From: Shewanella sediminis HAW-EB3
GTDB lineage: Bacteria; Pseudomonadota; Gammaproteobacteria; Enterobacterales; Shewanellaceae
Direction of reading: 5' to 3'
NCBI RefSeq assembly: GCF_000018025.1
Contig: NC_009831.1
Span: forward strand, 2,418,001 to 2,482,000
DNA: 64,000 bases
Below the pieces are notes generated by a model that was not told where the DNA came from, made no database searches, and saw nothing but the letters and a program-made list of their open reading frames with translations. A program made the position numbers and the translations under genes. Shown one piece after another: positions 60,009 to 64,000 of this stretch (position 1 is the first letter of the stretch; each line of letters starts with the position of its first letter).

Positions 60009-60300
60009 AACGTTTAAGCTATTCGTCGTTGAAGACGGAGCGCATATTAAATCGCTCTTCATGATGAGTCAACTCGAGTAACAAAAAAAAGTGTAATTAA
60101 GCTGTTAAGTGCTCATCTAACGTCCATCATGATGTAGATTCCATCGTTTTGATGCTTGTCTGGCCATTTTGATGGGGACAAATTTTATTCGGATGCGGGC
60201 ATTTCAATAAAAGGCTGATAGAAAGGTGATTTTTATCTCTTATTCAGTTCGAGAAAAAATGCTTAGTAATTAGATATGCAGTATCTATAGGGATGAGGTT

Positions 60301-60374
60301 AGAAGTTTGCCGCGTAAGCGGGTAGTCACTTCTAAGTCGTGAGATAAAGTCGTTTACTTGTAGTAAGCGACTTT
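60301..60374. other. Two adjacent strong hairpins
   Basis: First: AGAAGT/ACTTCT outer arms enclose CCGC-GTAA-GCGG. Second: AAAGTCGTTTAC-TTGTA-GTAAGCGACTTT, a 12-bp stem with one wobble. Their closeness suggests a structured RNA or a processing or termination signal. Confidence 0.45.
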
Positions 60375-60560
60375 TGAGCGGGGATGCTTAAGGCTTCTTT
60401 ACCTAAACCTTTTCCTTTGCTTTATACCGATTGGTATTAGTCTTACGCATTAGCGGTGCAAACTGGAGACTGGTTGTGAGAGAGTGTGTTTGTCTACGGT
60501 TAAATGCCAATTATAATTAGTGAAGATGTCATGGCTTAGCAGTCATTAATTAGGGCACTC

Positions 60561-60602
60561 TATACAAGGTGACATATACAAGGTGACATATACAAGGTGA
60601 TA
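60561..60602. repeat. 14-bp tandem repeat x3
   Basis: TATACAAGGTGACA is repeated three times without spacer, the last with one change. Confidence 0.85.
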
Positions 60603-60746
60603 TGTTTTTAGCATCGCCATTATAAGATGTAGAACCGAAGAAAGGTTAATTCAGTTTCAAATGTAGCAAAATTACATACATTTCTTATGACATGTCCCAT
60701 CAGGCTGAATCCTCCAAAAGCCACGTGTAATCAGGGTTAGATTGAC

Positions 60747-60769
60747 TTATCCACTAAATCTGTGGATAA
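60747..60769. promoter_or_regulatory. Inverted DnaA-box pair upstream of uvrB
   Basis: TTATCCACT and, 5 bases later, TGTGGATAA (a perfect box TTATCCACA on the other strand) form an inverted pair about 490 bases before the uvrB ATG. E. coli uvrB is known to have a DnaA box in its upstream region. Confidence 0.5.
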
Positions 60770-61255
60770 ACCTGTGAGTTAAGCCGAAAAATGTGTTTCA
60801 AAGCCTCATAAATAGGGACTTGAGCTTAAAATGCACATCATTTTTGTATGTAAATAAAACCCTTTGTTTACAGTGTGATACGAAAATCAAGAACTTCTTT
60901 AAATCTTATATTGGCCTGTTGCTTAAATGTAACTGAATGAATGCTCTATCTTGTGTATTAATTTGGCATTTTCATTGGGTTTGCGGCGATATATTAACCA
61001 TTTTTGGCCTGAGTTTTCCATGTTATAAAATTTCATGCTTAAAACAAAAATATGTCACGTTTGTTATGTTAAGAACCGAACAATCAAGGGAGAAGATTGA
61101 TATTTTCGTTTCTCATCATGCCTCTAGTGAATAAAATTAGACTCATGAACTTAAGTAATGAGTGTCAGATGAAGCTTCTTATCTTAGTTAATGTTTCATT
61201 AACGAACAATGATCACATATTCATGAGGATTAGTATAAAATGGAGGGCTAATTAT

Positions 61256-63283
61256 ATGGGGAAGAACTCTGTGACAGAATCTACGTTTCAACTTGAATCT
61301 CAATACAGTCCGGCAGGGGATCAACCTAAAGCAATTGAAAAGCTGGTTGATGGTATAGAGTCCGGAGTTGCGTGCCAAACTTTACTCGGTGTAACCGGCT
61401 CAGGTAAGACGTTTACTATTGCTAATGTGATCAAGCAGCTAGCCAGGCCTACTATTATCATGGCGCCTAATAAAACCTTGGCCGCTCAATTATATGGTGA
61501 GATGAAGGAGTTTTTTCCACACAATGCGGTTGAGTATTTTGTCTCCTATTACGATTATTACCAACCCGAAGCCTATGTGCCATCGACAAATACCTTTATA
61601 GAAAAAGATGCTTCGGTTAATGCACATATAGAACAGATGAGACTCTCAGCAACAAAAGCCCTGTTAGAACGCAAAGATGTGGTTCTCATCGCGTCAGTAT
61701 CGGCCATCTACGGTCTGGGCGATCCCGATTCTTACTTGAAGATGTTATTACACCTGAGACAAGGTGATTTCATGGATCAGAGAGATATCTTAAAGCGGTT
61801 AAGCGAGTTGCAATATACCCGTAATGATATCGAATTGAAGCGGGGGACTTATCGAGTCAGAGGGGAAGTCATCGATATTTTCCCTGCCGATTCGGATAAA
61901 GAGGCTATTCGTGTTGAGCTGTTTGATGTAGAGATAGAACGTTTAAGTTTATTCGATCCGCTAACGGGTCATATCAGTAAGCGCATTGCCAGAACCACCA
62001 TATACCCTAAGAGCCATTACGTCACACCACGTGAGAAAATTCTAGCTGCGACCGAAGAGATCAAGGAGGAGTTAAGGATAAGGAAGAAGCAACTATTAGA
62101 TAATAATAAGCTGATAGAGGCGCAAAGAATTAACGAACGTGTGCAATATGATATCGAGATGATGACCGAGCTGGGTTACTGCTCCGGTATTGAGAACTAT
62201 TCCAGATACCTATCCGGTAGAGCTGAGGGTGATGGTCCGCCGACTCTACTTGATTATCTTCCCGATGACGGACTGTTGATCATAGATGAGTCACATGTGA
62301 CCGTTCCGCAAATAGGTGCTATGTACAAAGGGGATAGATCCAGAAAATCTAATCTGGTCGAGTATGGGTTTCGATTACCATCTGCATTGGATAACCGGCC
62401 ATTGAAGTTTGAAGAGTTTGAAAGACTGATGCCGCAAACAATCTATGTGTCGGCAACACCCAGTCAATACGAGGTAGATAAGAGTGATGGTGAGGTCGCC
62501 CAGCAGGTCATCAGACCAACAGGGCTACTGGATCCTGTGCTGGAAGTTCGTCCGATCGCTATTCAAGTTGATGACTTACTTTCTGAAGTTGCTCAACGAG
62601 TAAAGGTAAATGAGCGTGTACTCGTGACAACCTTGACTAAACGTATGTCAGAAGACCTGTCTGAATACCTCGATGAGCACGGGATAAAGGTCAGATATCT
62701 GCACTCTGATATCGATACGGTTGAACGAGTGGAGATCATCAGAGACCTACGTTTAGGTGTGTTCGATGTGCTGGTTGGAATTAACTTGTTAAGAGAAGGG
62801 TTGGATCTACCTGAGGTTTCGCTGGTATGCATACTCGATGCCGATAAAGAGGGCTTCTTACGCTCAGAACGTTCACTCATTCAAACCATTGGCCGCGCCG
62901 CGCGAAATATTAACGGCAAGGTTATCCTCTATGCCGATAAGATAACGGATTCGATGTCCCGTGCGATGGGGGAGACCGAGCGACGTCGTAAACTACAGCA
63001 TCAATTTAATCTCGATAATGGCATCGTTCCTAAGGGAGTATCTAAGAAGATCACCGACGTTATGGATGTGGGTGACAAGAGCGCAGATGGACAAGATGTT
63101 GACAATAACAAGGTTGCTGAGTCCAGGGCGCCTTACGGCGGGCCCGACATTGCGACACTCAGCCATCAAATGGACGCATTAGAGAAACAGATGCATGAGC
63201 ATGCTAAGAACCTTGAGTTTGAACAGGCGGCTGCACTTCGCGATCAGGTTGCAAAATTGCGAGAGGCACTGATTAAAGCATAA
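61256..63283 (+). CDS. uvrB: UvrABC excinuclease subunit B
   Basis: Damage-verifying helicase of nucleotide excision repair. Walker [11 protein letters not shown], the beta-hairpin [13 protein letters not shown], helicase motifs [24 protein letters not shown], and the C-terminal UVR motif [21 protein letters not shown] that contacts UvrC. The start is ATG 61256 (MGKNSVTES) with GGAGG 9 bases upstream; the frame is open further up but those 53 codons look non-coding. 675 residues, normal. Confidence 0.96.
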   Translation: MGKNSVTESTFQLESQYSPAGDQPKAIEKLVDGIESGVACQTLLGVTGSGKTFTIANVIKQLARPTIIMAPNKTLAAQLYGEMKEFFPHNAVEYFVSYYDYYQPEAYVPSTNTFIEKDASVNAHIEQMRLSATKALLERKDVVLIASVSAIYGLGDPDSYLKMLLHLRQGDFMDQRDILKRLSELQYTRNDIELKRGTYRVRGEVIDIFPADSDKEAIRVELFDVEIERLSLFDPLTGHISKRIARTTIYPKSHYVTPREKILAATEEIKEELRIRKKQLLDNNKLIEAQRINERVQYDIEMMTELGYCSGIENYSRYLSGRAEGDGPPTLLDYLPDDGLLIIDESHVTVPQIGAMYKGDRSRKSNLVEYGFRLPSALDNRPLKFEEFERLMPQTIYVSATPSQYEVDKSDGEVAQQVIRPTGLLDPVLEVRPIAIQVDDLLSEVAQRVKVNERVLVTTLTKRMSEDLSEYLDEHGIKVRYLHSDIDTVERVEIIRDLRLGVFDVLVGINLLREGLDLPEVSLVCILDADKEGFLRSERSLIQTIGRAARNINGKVILYADKITDSMSRAMGETERRRKLQHQFNLDNGIVPKGVSKKITDVMDVGDKSADGQDVDNNKVAESRAPYGGPDIATLSHQMDALEKQMHEHAKNLEFEQAAALRDQVAKLREALIKA

Positions 63284-63296
63284 GAGTTGAAGGTTG

Positions 63297-63317
63297 TGGG
63301 GCTTAGCTTAGGCCCCA
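63297..63317. terminator. Terminator between uvrB and rhombosortase
   Basis: TGGGGC and GCCCCA form a 6-bp GC stem with a 9-base loop between convergent stops, followed by TATTTT. Confidence 0.6.
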
Positions 63318-63322
63318 TATTT

Positions 63323-63919
63323 TCAGATATTGACTTTAGGTTTCAGCTTGGTGGTAAAACTGACCAAAGCCACGACCAAAATGCCTGTGATGACGCCGAT
63401 TAAGTGAGCCTCGGTGGCGACCCGGGCACCAATCATCTCTGTTACCTGCTCGCTCGCACCAAATATCTGCTCATAGGCGACCTTGATAATGACTCCTAAC
63501 AGCAGCAAGTAACCCGACTTAAGCCCCGTTGAGATATCTCTTATCGCCCCGTAAGTAAACAGGCCATGTAACATCCCACTCAAACCGACATAGCCCAGCA
63601 GGCCCGGATAGAAGAGATATAACCCAAGGCCTTGAAGTAAGCATAATGCCGAAAATATCAAGGTGAAAGTAAGCGCTTTAAAATGAGGTTTAAAGAGTAA
63701 CAGGAGCACCCAAAGGCCAGCCAGGTTCATCAGCAGGTGCCATTGATTAGTATGCAGTAGGTTGCCGGTGAAGAGTCGCCAATATTCACCATTAGTGATC
63801 GCACTACGGCGAAATGCCAGTAATGAGTCAGTTTCCATAGCATACAGGAGAATGCAGCACAGGCTGATCAGTGCTGCAATGAGATAACTACTGCGTATAA
63901 ACGGCTTTGATTTTGACAC
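63323..63919 (-). CDS. rrtA: Rhombosortase
   Basis: A rhomboid-family intramembrane serine protease of the rhombosortase type. Six helices; GNLLHTNQWHLLMNLAGLW, the serine site VGLSGMLHGLFTYGA and the histidine site VATEAHLIGVITG are visible. Rhombosortases cleave proteins with GlyGly-CTERM tails; none is encoded in this window. 198 residues is normal. Convergent with uvrB. Confidence 0.85.
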   Translation of the reverse strand: MSKSKPFIRSSYLIAALISLCCILLYAMETDSLLAFRRSAITNGEYWRLFTGNLLHTNQWHLLMNLAGLWVLLLLFKPHFKALTFTLIFSALCLLQGLGLYLFYPGLLGYVGLSGMLHGLFTYGAIRDISTGLKSGYLLLLGVIIKVAYEQIFGASEQVTEMIGARVATEAHLIGVITGILVVALVSFTTKLKPKVNI

Positions 63920-64000
63920 TTTATTTTTTACACTTTATTTGTGACATTTAGATGCTAAGTCCGATTGAACTTGCTCCCTGTTATTACTGTAGTCCTCTAA

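Larger units (their letters stand above)
60009..61255. other. 1.2-kb gap between tRNA-Asn array and uvrB
   Basis: No convincing protein gene. It contains two successive hairpins (60301-60374), a palindrome repeat core (about 60424), a three-copy 14-bp tandem repeat (60561-60602) and an inverted pair of DnaA boxes (60747-60769). No LexA-type CTGT-N8-ACAG box was found. Confidence 0.6.

Noticed and set aside
60937..61134. 65-codon ORF before uvrB
   Set aside because: No ribosome-binding site or domain; the composition looks like AT-rich non-coding DNA.
61097..61255. 53-codon extension at the start of uvrB
   Set aside because: UvrB family starts near MGKNSVTES; the ribosome site lies at 61256 and the extension is hydrophobic and unlike the family.
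60600..61255. LexA box upstream of uvrB
   Set aside because: No CTGT-N8-ACAG sequence was found by eye in this stretch.

Overview
The window reads as a chromosomal segment of a marine gammaproteobacterium, most likely the genus Shewanella. This is inferred from gene content and order: a thiC-thiDE-thiF-thiS-thiG-thiH operon, cmoA/cmoB beside aspS-yebC-ruvCAB, rsxABCDGE-nth, a FadE acyl-CoA dehydrogenase next to yafJ, a rhombosortase beside uvrB, and several c-di-GMP proteins and outer-membrane proteins. No prophage, integrase, transposase or CRISPR array was seen, so this is mostly core genome carrying small non-coding repeats.

Layout. 1-9.4 kb: tail of a CPA1-type cation/proton antiporter, fadE with a PsrA-like operator, yafJ, small hypotheticals, an alkyltransferase-like protein, a POT-type transporter and a second-type peptide deformylase. 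9.5-16.2 kb: an orphan CpxA-like histidine kinase, a short DTW-domain protein, and a two-gene unit of a beta-barrel protein plus a large HExxHxxGxxH metalloprotease lipoprotein. 16.2-18.7 kb: an AT-rich gap with a hexanucleotide microsatellite, a hemolysin III-family gene with an 18-bp palindrome upstream, and a TPP riboswitch. 18.7-25.3 kb: the thiamine operon, which makes HMP-P (ThiC), phosphorylates it and joins it to thiazole (ThiD-ThiE fusion), and builds the thiazole (ThiF, ThiS, ThiG, ThiH).

25.5-28.2 kb: a small protein plus SprA-like metalloprotease pair, then a LysR regulator. 28.5-34.5 kb: a compact minus-strand five-gene operon, in transcription order a retropepsin-type 'zinc protease' lipoprotein, an inactive transglutaminase fused to membrane helices, a RimK-like ATP-grasp ligase, a protein resembling an M3 oligopeptidase whose HExxH site is gone, and a DUF3541 protein. 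A Fur-like 7-1-7 palindrome lies upstream. The first three genes are a known association of unclear function; the two additional envelope proteins make this the best candidate for an under-described system here.

34.6-44.4 kb: wobble-uridine tRNA modification (cmoA, cmoB), a triple-solute-binding-domain diguanylate cyclase, aspS, yebC and ruvCAB. 44.6-50.3 kb: an FGE-fold lipoprotein, a TonB-dependent receptor with a CRP-like site, gloA flanked by two directly oriented copies of a MITE-like element, and a 27-codon YnhF-like membrane peptide. 50.4-59.1 kb: nth, the Rsx/Rnf electron-transport complex (RsxC has a 49-residue repeat tail) and a LapD-like degenerate GGDEF-EAL protein. 59.3-60.0 kb: seven tandem tRNA-Asn genes. 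60.0-64.0 kb: a structured 1.2-kb gap with hairpins, a 14-bp tandem repeat and paired DnaA boxes, then uvrB and rhombosortase.

All functions are assigned by reading protein motifs from memory; no database search was run.
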